Shown here: piece after piece, positions 1 to 8,151 of the stretch | Layout of the letters: the number at the start of each line of letters is the position of its first letter | Numbering within the stretch: the first letter of the stretch is position 1 | Assembly: GCA_036675475.1 (NCBI GenBank) | Contig: JAKFEY010000010.1 | Coordinates: forward strand, 1-36,569 | Reading direction: 5' to 3' | Length of the DNA stretch: 36,569 bases | Source of the DNA: JALYRV01 sp036675475 | GTDB taxonomy: Bacteria > Acidobacteriota > Vicinamibacteria > Vicinamibacterales > SCN-69-37 | Program-made: the position numbers and the translations under genes | The notes under the pieces: generated by a model | The model's input: the letters and a program-made list of their open reading frames with translations, nothing else | What the model was told of the DNA's origin: nothing | Database searches by the model: none

Positions 1-27
1 GGGGGGGGGGGGGGGGGGGGGGGGGGG
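1..27. other. Poly-G run at window edge, probable artefact
   Basis: Twenty-seven consecutive G open the window and are followed at once by ordinary coding sequence of the four-helix-bundle gene. A pure G homopolymer this long inside a coding frame would give a polyproline tail on the minus strand. Two-colour sequencing chemistry is known to give false G runs when signal is lost, so a contig-end artefact is the simplest reading. A real G tract cannot be excluded from sequence alone. Confidence 0.75.
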
Positions 28-455
28 CGCGGTCGGGCGGGTTCGGCCTTCTTGCTGCGCTTGGCCTCGGCCTGCCTGCGGCGCCTTGTCTCGGCCTGCC
101 TGCGCAAGCTGAAGTACAGACCTCCAAGAACTTTGGCCAGGCGTTCGGCCAGCTGCAGCATTTCGGCGATATCCGCCTGCGAGTAATAGCGCTTCGCCAC
201 GCCGTCGGGCAGGCGGGTTCGCACCTCCTGCAGTGAGCTACGGCAGTACTTGACGAATGTTGCGAACTCGGCCGGATTGAAGCGGTAATAGCCTTCTGAA
301 AGGTCCGACGCCAGCGACGAGACCGCATCGCTGATCTGCCCCGCGAGCTTTACGTCTCTTGCCGCGGGTGAGTTGTACAGCAGCGCAAACACCTGCTGTT
401 TGAGGTCCATGGAGAGCTGATAGGCGACTAGTTCTTCGAGCTTGTAGAGGGCCAT
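1..455 (-). CDS. Four-helix-bundle protein (23S rRNA intervening-sequence family), C-terminus cut
   Basis: An open frame runs from ATG at 455 to the window edge without a stop. It begins MALYKLEELVAYQLSMDL and continues through helical segments including SDLSEGYYRFNPAEFATFVKY and EVRTRLPDGVAKRY. This pattern (aromatic and Leu positions near the N-terminus, LSEG, the F-x-x-F-x-x-Y-C-R-S-S-x-x-E helix) is that of the small four-helix-bundle family first seen in 23S rRNA intervening sequences; chromosomal copies have no established biochemical role. The family is about 115-130 residues. Here the core ends near residue 117 and is followed by a basic tail made of a duplicated octapeptide (RRQAE-T/A-R/K-R), then by prolines from the poly-G artefact. 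The true stop is not visible. The start codon sits in a hairpin. Confidence 0.85.
   Translation of the reverse strand, partial: MALYKLEELVAYQLSMDLKQQVFALLYNSPAARDVKLAGQISDAVSSLASDLSEGYYRFNPAEFATFVKYCRSSLQEVRTRLPDGVAKRYYSQADIAEMLQLAERLAKVLGGLYFSLRRQAETRRRRQAEAKRSKKAEPARPRPPPPPPPP
57..104. repeat. 24-bp tandem duplication inside the four-helix-bundle gene
   Basis: Two adjacent 24-bp copies (57-80 and 81-104) share the core CTCGGCCTGCCTGCG and differ at about three positions. On the minus strand they encode two successive copies of an octapeptide RRQAE(T/A)(R/K)R, giving the protein a positively charged C-terminal extension that ordinary members of the family lack. Confidence 0.8.
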
Positions 456-480
456 GGCGTGTGGGGTTACACGCGCCATG
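453..480 (-). promoter_or_regulatory. Hairpin containing the ATG of the four-helix-bundle gene
   Basis: The plus-strand sequence CATGGCGTGT (453-462) pairs with ACACGCGCCATG (469-480) across the loop GGGGTT, leaving a two-base bulge. In the minus-strand mRNA the start codon (455-453) would lie in the 3' arm of this stem. No clear Shine-Dalgarno is visible upstream, so the structure could limit initiation. The function is inferred. Confidence 0.45.
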
Positions 481-739
481 CCGCGAGGAATGCTTAGGAA
501 AATCGCGGGCCGAGGACCAAACGTTGCTGTTTCAGCAGCGAAAAAAGCGAGGCGCTGCCAACGTTTCTGCAGCCGCCGAGCCCCACGCCCCCACGCGTCA
601 ACGCCCCCACCCGACCACGCCCCCACCCGACCACGCCCCTACCCGACCACGCCCCCACCCGACCACGCCCCCACCCGACCACGCCCCCACCGTCCACCTT
701 AACCACCCAAGCCACCCTCCCACGTACCCACCACGGTGA
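456..739. other. Spacer of 284 bp between two minus-strand genes
   Basis: This stretch holds the start-codon hairpin, a weak stem near 523-540 followed by six A, and the 16-bp tandem array. Frames that stay open across the array encode only low-complexity proline/histidine or glycine/valine repeats and have no recognisable domain, so I call no gene here. I see no convincing promoter or U-tract terminator. Confidence 0.6.
601..690. repeat. 16-bp tandem repeat, about 5.6 copies
   Basis: The unit ACGCCCCCACCCGACC is repeated head to tail at 601, 617, 633, 649 and 665, with one C-to-T change in the third copy. A partial copy starts at 681, and a decayed partial unit precedes 601. There are no spacers, so this is a minisatellite and not a CRISPR array. 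It lies downstream of the symporter stop and upstream of the four-helix-bundle gene, both read leftwards. The purine/pyrimidine strand asymmetry is extreme: nearly all C and A on the plus strand. Confidence 0.95.
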
Positions 740-2080
740 CTAAGGCTTCGCGTGCACCACCTTCTGCGCCGGCGCCGGAATGCTGGCCGGCGTCCACAGG
801 CCTTCGCTCCTGGCCACCCAGGTCGCGGCCGTCAGGTCGCCGCACACGTTCACCGTGGTGCGCGACATGTCGAGGATGCGGTCGACGCCGAGGACGATGG
901 CGATGCCTTCGCCGGGCACGCCGAACATCACGAGCACGCCGACCAGCAGCGGAATCGATCCGCCCGGCACGCCCGCCGCGCCGATGGCGGTGATCACGCA
1001 CATCACCATCACCGCAGCCATCTGGCCGAGCGACAGATCGACGCCGAAGATTTCGGCCAGGAAGATCACCGTGATGCCTTCGAAGATGGCCGTGCCGTTC
1101 ATGCACATCGTGCTGCCGATGGGCAGGACGAAGCCGGCAATCTTCTGCGGCACGCCGAGCTGCTCCTGTGCCACATCGATCGCCGTCGGCAGCGTCGCGC
1201 TGCTCGAGCTGGTCGAGAACGCCGTCACCAGCGCGGCGCGGATGCGCGAGAAGAACAGGAAGGGAGACATGCCGATGAGAAAGCGGATGATCCCCGTCAG
1301 CGTAATGCTCACGTGCGCGAGCAGCGCGAGCAGCACCGTGACGATGAACGCGGCGACGGCCAGCATCAGATCGAACCCGAATCGCGACGACACGGTAAAG
1401 ATGAGCGCGGCCACGCCGTACGGCGCCAGCAGCATCGCGAAATGGATCATCGCGGTGACCACGGCATTGAGCGATTCCAGAAACGCCATCATCGTCTTGC
1501 CATACGCGGGCGGGATGACGGTGATGGCGGCGCCGAAGACAAGACCGAAGAAGATGACGCCGAGCATGTCGGTGCGGGCGGCGGCGTCGATCGGGTTGCG
1601 CGGCACGATGTTGATGAAGGTCTGGATGCCGAAGTCCTGCCGCTCCGATGTGCCGATCGTCGTGGCGGCATCGCCGGCGAAACGCGCCATCAGTTCCGTG
1701 CGGGTTTCGGGCGCGACACGCTCCCACGGCCGCATGGCGTTGACGACGACGAGGCCGAGCGTGCAGGCGAGCGCGGTGGTGACGAAGAAATAGCCGATGG
1801 CCTTGCCGCCGATGCGGCCCGACGTCTTCAGGTCGCCGACGCCGGCCACGCCGAGCGCGATGCTGGCAAAGACGAGCGGCATGACCACCATGAAGAGCAT
1901 GCGCAGGAAGATCTGCCCGAGCGGCACCGCCACCCAGCGGTTGATCGCCTCCACCCGCGGATTGTCCACACCGACCGTGAGATTCGCGGCCACGCCGAGA
2001 ATGAGGCCCACGAGCAGACCCAGCAGGATCTTCGTGTGCAGCTTCATGCCCTTGCCGGACGATCCAATCGATTCACTCAT
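740..2080 (-). CDS. Dicarboxylate/amino acid:cation symporter (DAACS/SDF family)
   Basis: This 446-residue integral membrane protein belongs to the glutamate/dicarboxylate:Na+ or H+ symporter family (GltP/DctA/GltPh type). It has about eight hydrophobic segments plus the two re-entrant-loop signatures: a serine-rich STSSSSATLPT hairpin and, further on, MNGTA, GVPGGSIPLL and DRILDMSRTTVNVCGD, which form the substrate and cation site. Length is normal for the family (about 400-450). The start at 2080 is chosen because its ATG overlaps the pntB stop in ATGA, implying translational coupling, and because the N-terminus then reads MSESIGSSGKGMKLHTKILLGLLVG. Family members carry C4-dicarboxylates, glutamate or aspartate; which one is carried here cannot be told from the motifs. 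It is last in the dedA-pntAB-pntB operon. Confidence 0.93.
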   Translation of the reverse strand: MSESIGSSGKGMKLHTKILLGLLVGLILGVAANLTVGVDNPRVEAINRWVAVPLGQIFLRMLFMVVMPLVFASIALGVAGVGDLKTSGRIGGKAIGYFFVTTALACTLGLVVVNAMRPWERVAPETRTELMARFAGDAATTIGTSERQDFGIQTFINIVPRNPIDAAARTDMLGVIFFGLVFGAAITVIPPAYGKTMMAFLESLNAVVTAMIHFAMLLAPYGVAALIFTVSSRFGFDLMLAVAAFIVTVLLALLAHVSITLTGIIRFLIGMSPFLFFSRIRAALVTAFSTSSSSATLPTAIDVAQEQLGVPQKIAGFVLPIGSTMCMNGTAIFEGITVIFLAEIFGVDLSLGQMAAVMVMCVITAIGAAGVPGGSIPLLVGVLVMFGVPGEGIAIVLGVDRILDMSRTTVNVCGDLTAATWVARSEGLWTPASIPAPAQKVVHAKP

Positions 2081-3465
2081 GCTGCCGCTGCCTCTCCGGT
2101 GAGATGTTTGACGATATCGCCCATCATCGCTTTCGCGTCGCCGAACAGCATCAGCGTGTTGGCGTTGAAGTACAGCTCGTTCTCGATGCCCGAGAAGCCC
2201 GGGTTCATGCTGCGCTTGATGCACAGCACCGTGCGCGCCTTGTCGGCGTCGATGATCGGCATGCCGTAAATCGGGCTCGACGTGTCGCTGCGCGCCGCGG
2301 GATTGACGACGTCGTTGGCGCCGATGACGAGCACGACGTCGACCTGCGGCATGTCGGGATTGATGTCTTCCATTTCGACGAGCCGGTCGTACGGAATGTC
2401 GGCTTCGGCCAGCAGCACGTTCATGTGGCCGGGCATGCGGCCCGCCACGGGATGCACGGCGAACTTCACGTCAACGCCGCGCCTTGTCAGCTGGTCGTAC
2501 AGCTCGCGCGCGCGATGCTGCGCCTGCGCGACCGCCATGCCGTAGCCCGGCACGATGACGACGCGGTCGGCCTGCGACATCAGCATGGCCGCGTCGCCGG
2601 CCGTGGCACTCTGGGCGACCTTCGCCTCGCCGGTGGCGGCGCCGCCCTGCGGCGCCGCGCCGAAGGCGCCGAACAGCACGTTGGTCATCGGCCGGTTCAT
2701 CGCCTTGCACATCACGACCGACAGGATGAAGCCCGAGGCGCCGTCGAGCGCGCCGGCCGTGATCAGCAGCAGGTTCTCGAGCACAATGCCCATCAGCACC
2801 GCGGAGATGCCCGCATAGGCGTTGAGGAACGAAATCACCGTCGGCATGTCCGCGCCGCCGATGGGCATCAGCAGCGCCACGCCGAAGGCGAGCGCCAGCA
2901 CGATGATGATCGGCACGGCCCACGACGCCGCCGGGTTGATCACCAGGTAGGCGCCCAGCAGCAGGGCACCGGCCAGCAGCGACAGGTTGACGACGTTCTG
3001 GAACGGATAGGTGATGGACTTCGACGGAATCCAGTCCGCCAGCTTGCCGGCCGCCATCAGGCCGCCGGTGGCCGTGAGGCATCCGAGGATCACTTCGAGC
3101 GAGATGACGCCCGTGCGGAAGGGCGTCAGGCCGCCTTCCTCGAGCCAGAGGTAGTACTTCGCGGTGCCGACCAGCGCCGCGGCCATGCCGCCGAACGCCT
3201 GCGACAGGCCCGTCCGCTCCGGCACCGCGGTGAGCGGCACGCGCGACAGCGGCACGCCCACGATGGTGCCGAGCACGGCGGCAATCGCAATCCACTGATA
3301 CTCAACAACGTCCGGGCGCGCGAGCGTGGCGACGACGGCAATCGTCATGGCGGCGACGGCCGACGCGACGGCGCGGCGCGCCGTCTCCGGGCTCGACATC
3401 CAGCGCAGCGCCAGGATGAAGAGCGTGGCCGAGACCAGATAGGCGAAGAGGACGAGGGTCATCAT
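2077..3465 (-). CDS. pntB: NAD(P) transhydrogenase subunit beta
   Basis: This is the beta subunit of proton-translocating transhydrogenase, which couples H+ movement across the inner membrane to hydride transfer from NADH to NADP+. The first 280 or so residues are strongly hydrophobic (domain II helices). The C-terminal domain III carries the NADP(H) fold: GYGMAVAQAQ near residue 307, then AGRMPGHMNVLLAEA, VIGANDVVNPAA and KRSMNPGFSGIEN. At 462 residues it matches the family. The frame stays open far upstream, but the start is placed at 3465 because MMTLVLFAYLVSATLFILAL is a natural first membrane helix and its ATG overlaps the pntAB stop (ATGA); ATG 3462 is an alternative. It needs PntAA for catalysis, and no PntAA is encoded in this window. 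Confidence 0.96.
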   Translation of the reverse strand: MMTLVLFAYLVSATLFILALRWMSSPETARRAVASAVAAMTIAVVATLARPDVVEYQWIAIAAVLGTIVGVPLSRVPLTAVPERTGLSQAFGGMAAALVGTAKYYLWLEEGGLTPFRTGVISLEVILGCLTATGGLMAAGKLADWIPSKSITYPFQNVVNLSLLAGALLLGAYLVINPAASWAVPIIIVLALAFGVALLMPIGGADMPTVISFLNAYAGISAVLMGIVLENLLLITAGALDGASGFILSVVMCKAMNRPMTNVLFGAFGAAPQGGAATGEAKVAQSATAGDAAMLMSQADRVVIVPGYGMAVAQAQHRARELYDQLTRRGVDVKFAVHPVAGRMPGHMNVLLAEADIPYDRLVEMEDINPDMPQVDVVLVIGANDVVNPAARSDTSSPIYGMPIIDADKARTVLCIKRSMNPGFSGIENELYFNANTLMLFGDAKAMMGDIVKHLTGEAAAA

Positions 3466-3758
3466 GCCTTCTGCGGCTCGCGTTTCTTGAACATCGCGAG
3501 CATGCGCCGCGTGATCAGGAAGCCGCTCACCAGGTTGGTGGTCGACGCGAAGACCGCCGCGGCGGCGAGCCACGTCGGCAGGCCGTGGTGCCCGCCGCCC
3601 GCCACCAGGATGGCGCCGACGACCGCCACCGAGGAGATGGCGTTGGTCAGCGACATGAGCGGCGTGTGCAGCAGCCGCGACACGCCCTGAATGACGGCCA
3701 GGCCGACAAATGACGCGAGCATCAGTACGAACAGCGCGGTAATGGGATCGAGTTTCAT
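3462..3758 (-). CDS. pntAB: NAD(P) transhydrogenase subunit alpha part 2
   Basis: This 98-residue membrane protein begins MKLDPITALFVLMLASFVGL and continues with VSRLLHTPLMSLTNAISS and ITRRMLAMF, the typical short alpha-2 subunit. It supplies the three or four domain-II helices that complete the proton channel with PntB. In three-gene pnt operons the order is pntAA-pntAB-pntB; here the gene immediately upstream is a DedA-family gene and not pntAA. Both ends overlap neighbours by ATGA, so translation is probably coupled along the operon. Confidence 0.95.
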   Translation of the reverse strand: MKLDPITALFVLMLASFVGLAVIQGVSRLLHTPLMSLTNAISSVAVVGAILVAGGGHHGLPTWLAAAAVFASTTNLVSGFLITRRMLAMFKKREPQKA

Positions 3759-4405
3759 GCGCGTCCTTCACGCCACCGCTGGAAGGCCGCGGCGGCCATG
3801 GGCAGGAGGGACACGGCAATGATGCCGAGCACCACCAGCTCGAAGTTCTCCTTCACGACGGGAATGCCGCCAAATAGATAGCCGGCCATCACGCAGACGC
3901 CCACCCAGATGGCGGCGCCGACCACGTTGTAGACGCTGAATGTCGCATACGTCATGTACCCGGCGCCGGCGACAAAGGGCACGAACGTCCGAACGATCGG
4001 CACGAAGCGGCCGCTGACGATGGCCATGCCGCCGTACTTTTCGAAGAAGGCGTGGGCCTGCGCCAGATGCTCGCGGTTGAGCACCTTGTGCCAGAAGCCG
4101 CGCCGGTCGTGCGCGCCGAAGATCTTCGGGCCGAAATAGCGTCCGGCCGAATAGTTGACGGCATCACCGAGCACGGCCGCCGCGAAGAGTAGCGGCAGCA
4201 GCACCCAGAGATCCATCGCCCCCCCGGCTGCCAGCGCGCCGCACGCAAACAGCAGCGAATCGCCCGGCAGGATGGGCGTGACGACCAGGCCGGTCTCGGC
4301 GAAGATGATGACGAACAGGATGGCGTACACCCATACGCCGTAGCTCGCAACGACCGACGCCAGATGCTCGTCGAGATTGAGAAAAAGATCGACAACGAAT
4401 TCCAT
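3755..4405 (-). CDS. DedA family membrane protein (VTT/SNARE-associated domain)
   Basis: This 216-residue polytopic membrane protein has the DedA/VTT signature: an N-terminal helix, then FAETGLVVTPILPGDSLLFACGALA, the motif SAGRYFGPKIFG, and the arginine-bearing FEKYGGMAIVSGRFVPIVRTFVPFVAGAGYM. The E of FAETG and the two R of GRFVPIVRTF are the conserved charged residues needed in E. coli DedA proteins, and recent work links the family to lipid carrier recycling and membrane homeostasis. It is first in a minus-strand operon and overlaps pntAB by ATGA. The position it fills is normally that of pntAA. A weak -10-like TATTCT lies 11 nt before the ATG. Confidence 0.93.
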   Translation of the reverse strand: MEFVVDLFLNLDEHLASVVASYGVWVYAILFVIIFAETGLVVTPILPGDSLLFACGALAAGGAMDLWVLLPLLFAAAVLGDAVNYSAGRYFGPKIFGAHDRRGFWHKVLNREHLAQAHAFFEKYGGMAIVSGRFVPIVRTFVPFVAGAGYMTYATFSVYNVVGAAIWVGVCVMAGYLFGGIPVVKENFELVVLGIIAVSLLPMAAAAFQRWREGRA

Positions 4406-4595
4406 CAGGGGGCAACAGAATACTTCAGACGGCCTCTCGGCACGGCGCCGCTGAAACCGCCGGCCGCGTCGCGGCGTATTCAGGGGATTGCGATGCTCTG
4501 GTCACGCGTCCGCGCCGCTCGTCACCGCAGAGCGGCGGCTGGTCACTGTGTCCCTCGGAAATCAGCCGGAATGTTAGACTGCACAGGATTCCCTC
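4406..4595. promoter_or_regulatory. Divergent promoter region between dedA and the MoxR operon
   Basis: This 190-bp divergent gap should hold both operon promoters. Leftwards, TATTCT (4422-4417) lies 11 nt before the dedA ATG. Rightwards, TAGACT (4575-4580) lies 15 nt before the ATG at 4596, with an AGGA ribosome-binding element between them. Neither has a convincing -35 box. The calls rest on spacing and on the repeated use of TANNNT boxes elsewhere in the window. Confidence 0.35.
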
Positions 4596-6178
4596 ATGCC
4601 GGGTGACCCCACCTCCGCGCGTCATGTCGTGCTCGATACGGTTCGAGCCGGCGAGTCGCGCCTGCGGCGGCATCGGCTCGTCACGGACCTGAGCCGCGCC
4701 GGCATGCTGGCCGCAAGTATCCCCGCGGTCACCGCGGCCGTCCGCGTGCTGCGTCCGGTCAGCCCGGCTGTTCTCATTGCTTCCTTCTTAATACCGCTGG
4801 CCCTCCTGGCCGCCTGGGCCGTCGTCCGGCTCCGCCGGCACGCCGCCCTCGAGCGCATCGCGCACGATATGGACGCCGCGGCCGGCCTCAACGACGAGTT
4901 GTCGAGCGCGCACTGGTTCGCCTCGCACGGTCCCGCCACGGTGTGGACCGATGCGCAGGTCGATCGCGCCGCCGTCACCGCCGCGGGCGTGGACTGGGGC
5001 ACCGTGCAGCCTGCGCCGCAGCCGCGCCGCGCCTGGGCCACCACCGCCGTCCTGCTCGGCCTCACCATCGTCCTCCTCTTCGTGCCCACCGGCAGCGTCG
5101 GCGGCCCGGCCGCCCTGACGGCCGACACCGGCAGCACGGCAAAGCGCGATGCGGCCATCGAGATGCTGCGCACGCGTCTCGAAGAAACCGAGATGTCCGA
5201 GGCCGAGCGCATGCGCGCCGGTGAAATTCTCAACGCGCTGCAGCGCGAGGGCCTGAGCTCGGAGGAAGCCAAGGCGCTGCTGTCGGAGCTCGAGGCGCTG
5301 CTCGGCAAGGACGGCCTCGACGCCAGGACGCTCGAGGCCATGGCCAACGCGCTCGACACGTCCGCATCCGCCAAGGAGCTTGCCGACGCGCTGCGCAAGC
5401 GCGCCATGGCCGAAGCCGCAAAGAAGGCGCGCGAGCTCGCCGAAAAGGCGCCCGGCCTCGACAAGCAGCAGCGCGACGATCTCGCCGAGGCGCTCGATCA
5501 GGCGGCGGCGAAAACCGACAAGTCGCTGCAGGAACTCGCCGACGAAATGCGCGACGCGGCCGACAAGCTGCGCGGCGACGACAGCCAGGCCATGAAGAAG
5601 TCGCTCGAGGAGATGGCCGACAAGATGGAGCAGCTCGCCAAAGAGGCGCAGGAAAAGGGCGAGCAGGCCACGCGCGAGCAGACCGAGGCGCTCGAAGACG
5701 CGCTCGGCGAGAAAGGCGAGGCCAGCGAGAGCGGCGAGAAGTCGGGCGAGAGCAAGAAGGAATCGAACCAGTCGACCGGCAGCATGGAAGGGCAGGGCGA
5801 AGGCATGGCGCGCGAGGCGGCGTCGATGCCGAATCCCTCGATGGCGCAGATGCCCGGTCTGGGCCAGATGGCGGGACAGCCGCAGGGCATGCCGCCGCCG
5901 AGCCCCGAGGCGCTGGCCGACGGCAGGCGCCGCATAGAAGTCGCTCTCAAGGAGGAGCTGGTGAGAGCGCACGACGAGGCCGCGGACGTGAAGCCCGCGG
6001 AGCTGGTCGATCGCAAGACGGAGCGCGTCGATTCGACGGTGCAGTACCGGCGGGTTGAAGGCGCGCAGGACTACGACCGCGCGAAGGCGCAGCAGGAAGG
6101 CGCGGTGCCCGACGCGCGCCGCGCGGTCGTCAAGAAATATTTCACGGCCCACGGGCCGCGCGGTAAGAACAAGAAGCA

Positions 6179-6182
<4 letters not shown>
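4596..6182 (+). CDS. Membrane-anchored coiled-coil protein of the MoxR/VWA operon
   Basis: This 528-residue protein is not a named family that I can assign firmly; it resembles the large membrane coiled-coil (DUF4175-like) proteins found in MoxR/VWA operons. Hydrophobic segments lie at about residues 36-52, 56-79 and 146-166. From about 180 to 400 the sequence is Ala/Glu/Lys/Leu-rich with heptad spacing, predicting a long coiled coil. A low-complexity Ser/Gly/Glu/Met stretch (about 390-435) precedes a conserved-looking C-terminal segment (RVDSTVQYRRVEGAQDYD). The ATG at 4596 follows AGGA at suitable spacing. Its stop overlaps the moxR ATG (ATGA), so it is the operon's first gene and probably a periplasmic or cytoplasmic scaffold for the MoxR system. 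That role is inferred from context only. Confidence 0.8.
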
Positions 6183-7162
<980 letters not shown>

Positions 7163-7165
<3 letters not shown>

Positions 7166-7197
7166 GCCATAGACCATAGGCCATAGGCCATAGGCGT
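7163..7197 (+). repeat. Heptanucleotide array starting on the moxR stop codon
   Basis: Five consecutive heptamers (TAGGCCA, TAGACCA, TAGGCCA, TAGGCCA, TAGGCGT) start at the first base of the moxR TAG stop. Because 7 is not a multiple of 3, TAG recurs in all three frames. Confidence 0.9.
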
Positions 7198-7233
7198 GAC
7201 ACTCGGCGGACAACGCCGCCTCGTGTTTCGCTC

Positions 7234-7268
7234 TCGGGCCTCTGGCCGCTGGCCTCTGGCCGCTGGCC
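7234..7268 (+). repeat. Second heptanucleotide array before the DUF58 gene
   Basis: Five heptamers (TCGGGCC, TCTGGCC, GCTGGCC, TCTGGCC, GCTGGCC) end 4 nt before the DUF58 ATG at 7273, so they occupy the usual Shine-Dalgarno position with no obvious SD of their own. The GGCC core is shared with the array at 7163-7197. Confidence 0.9.
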
Positions 7269-7272
7269 TGAC

Positions 7273-8151
7273 ATGTCGCTCCGTTTTGACAACGACTTCC
7301 TCAAGAAGCTCGAATACCTGCACATTCTCTCGAAACGTGTGTTCGCGGGGCAGTTCAGGGCCGAGCGGATTGCGCGGAAGCGCGGGTCGGGGCTGGAGTT
7401 TGCCGATCACAAGCCGTACACGGCGGGCGACGACTTCCGGCACATCGACTGGCGCGCGTATCAGCGGCTCGATCGGCTGCTGCTGCGGATGTTCGAGGAA
7501 GAGCAGGACATGCCGGTGTACCTGTTCATCGACACCAGCCGATCGATGGCCGAGGGCACGCCGAGCAAGCTCGATTACGCGTGCCACGTGGCGGCCGCGC
7601 TCTGCTACATCGGCCTGTCGCACCTCGATCGGGTGGCGATCCTGACGTGGCGCGACAAGCTCGACGCCGAAACGCCGACGCGGCGCGGCAAGGGCCAGAT
7701 CTTCCGCATCTTCGATTTCCTGACCGCGCTCGAGCCGTCGGGCCGCACCGATCTCGCCGAGTCGATCAAGGCCTTCTGCGCGCGCCGCAAGCAGAAGGGC
7801 GTGGCGGTGGTGATTTCCGACTTTCTCGATCCCTCGGGACATGAAGCCGGCCTCAACGCGCTGCGTTACTTCCAGCACGATGTGTTCCTCGTGCACGTGA
7901 CCAGCCGTACCGATGCCGAACCTGTGGTGGCCGGCGACATCCGCCTGGTGGACTCCGAGTCGGGCGAGTCGCGCGACGTCGAGCTCACGCCCGCGCTGCT
8001 CAACGCCTACAAGCGCGCGTGGACGCAGCACATCGACGCGCTGGCGGCGTACTGCAGCAAGTACGACCTTGGCTACGTCCGCACGCCCATCGAAGAGCCC
8101 TTCGAGGACACGATTCTGCAGGTGTTCCGGCAGGGACGGTTTCTCGCATGA
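7273..8151 (+). CDS. DUF58 domain-containing protein (MoxR partner)
   Basis: This 292-residue soluble protein has the DUF58 signature: RKRGSGLEFADHKPYTAGDD (from about residue 36) leading into FRHIDWRAYQR at 55-65. A VWA-like strand with the metal-site motif DTSRS at 87-91 follows. Proteins of this family accompany MoxR ATPases in nearly all phyla, are thought to be their partners or substrates, and lie upstream of BatA-like genes, as here. The stop overlaps the next ATG (ATGA). The upstream spacer of 107 bp is the only gap in the operon and is largely heptanucleotide repeat. Confidence 0.94.
   Translation: MSLRFDNDFLKKLEYLHILSKRVFAGQFRAERIARKRGSGLEFADHKPYTAGDDFRHIDWRAYQRLDRLLLRMFEEEQDMPVYLFIDTSRSMAEGTPSKLDYACHVAAALCYIGLSHLDRVAILTWRDKLDAETPTRRGKGQIFRIFDFLTALEPSGRTDLAESIKAFCARRKQKGVAVVISDFLDPSGHEAGLNALRYFQHDVFLVHVTSRTDAEPVVAGDIRLVDSESGESRDVELTPALLNAYKRAWTQHIDALAAYCSKYDLGYVRTPIEEPFEDTILQVFRQGRFLA

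Noticed and set aside
523..546. Stem-loop followed by six A as a terminator
   Set aside because: On the minus strand the T run precedes the hairpin, and on the plus strand the hairpin is followed by A, so neither strand has the stem-then-U pattern.
601..690. Possible CRISPR array
   Set aside because: Units are only 16 bp, directly adjacent with no unique spacers, and no cas gene is near.
454..739. Open frames with Pro/His/Thr repeats (plus strand) or Gly/Val repeats (minus strand)
   Set aside because: They are translations of the 16-bp tandem repeat in several frames, with no RBS, no domain and no conservation signal.
752..2269. Long Arg/His/Asp-rich open frames opposite the symporter and pntB
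   Set aside because: Very high GC leaves antisense frames open; composition is that of a shadow frame and the minus-strand genes have clear family motifs. The same applies to the long frames opposite the DPP III, Asp-box, lipA and ADOP genes.
3466..3819. N-terminal extension of pntB, possibly a fused pntAA remnant
   Set aside because: The upstream codons are the pntAB gene read in another frame, Arg/His-rich and unlike any PntAA sequence.
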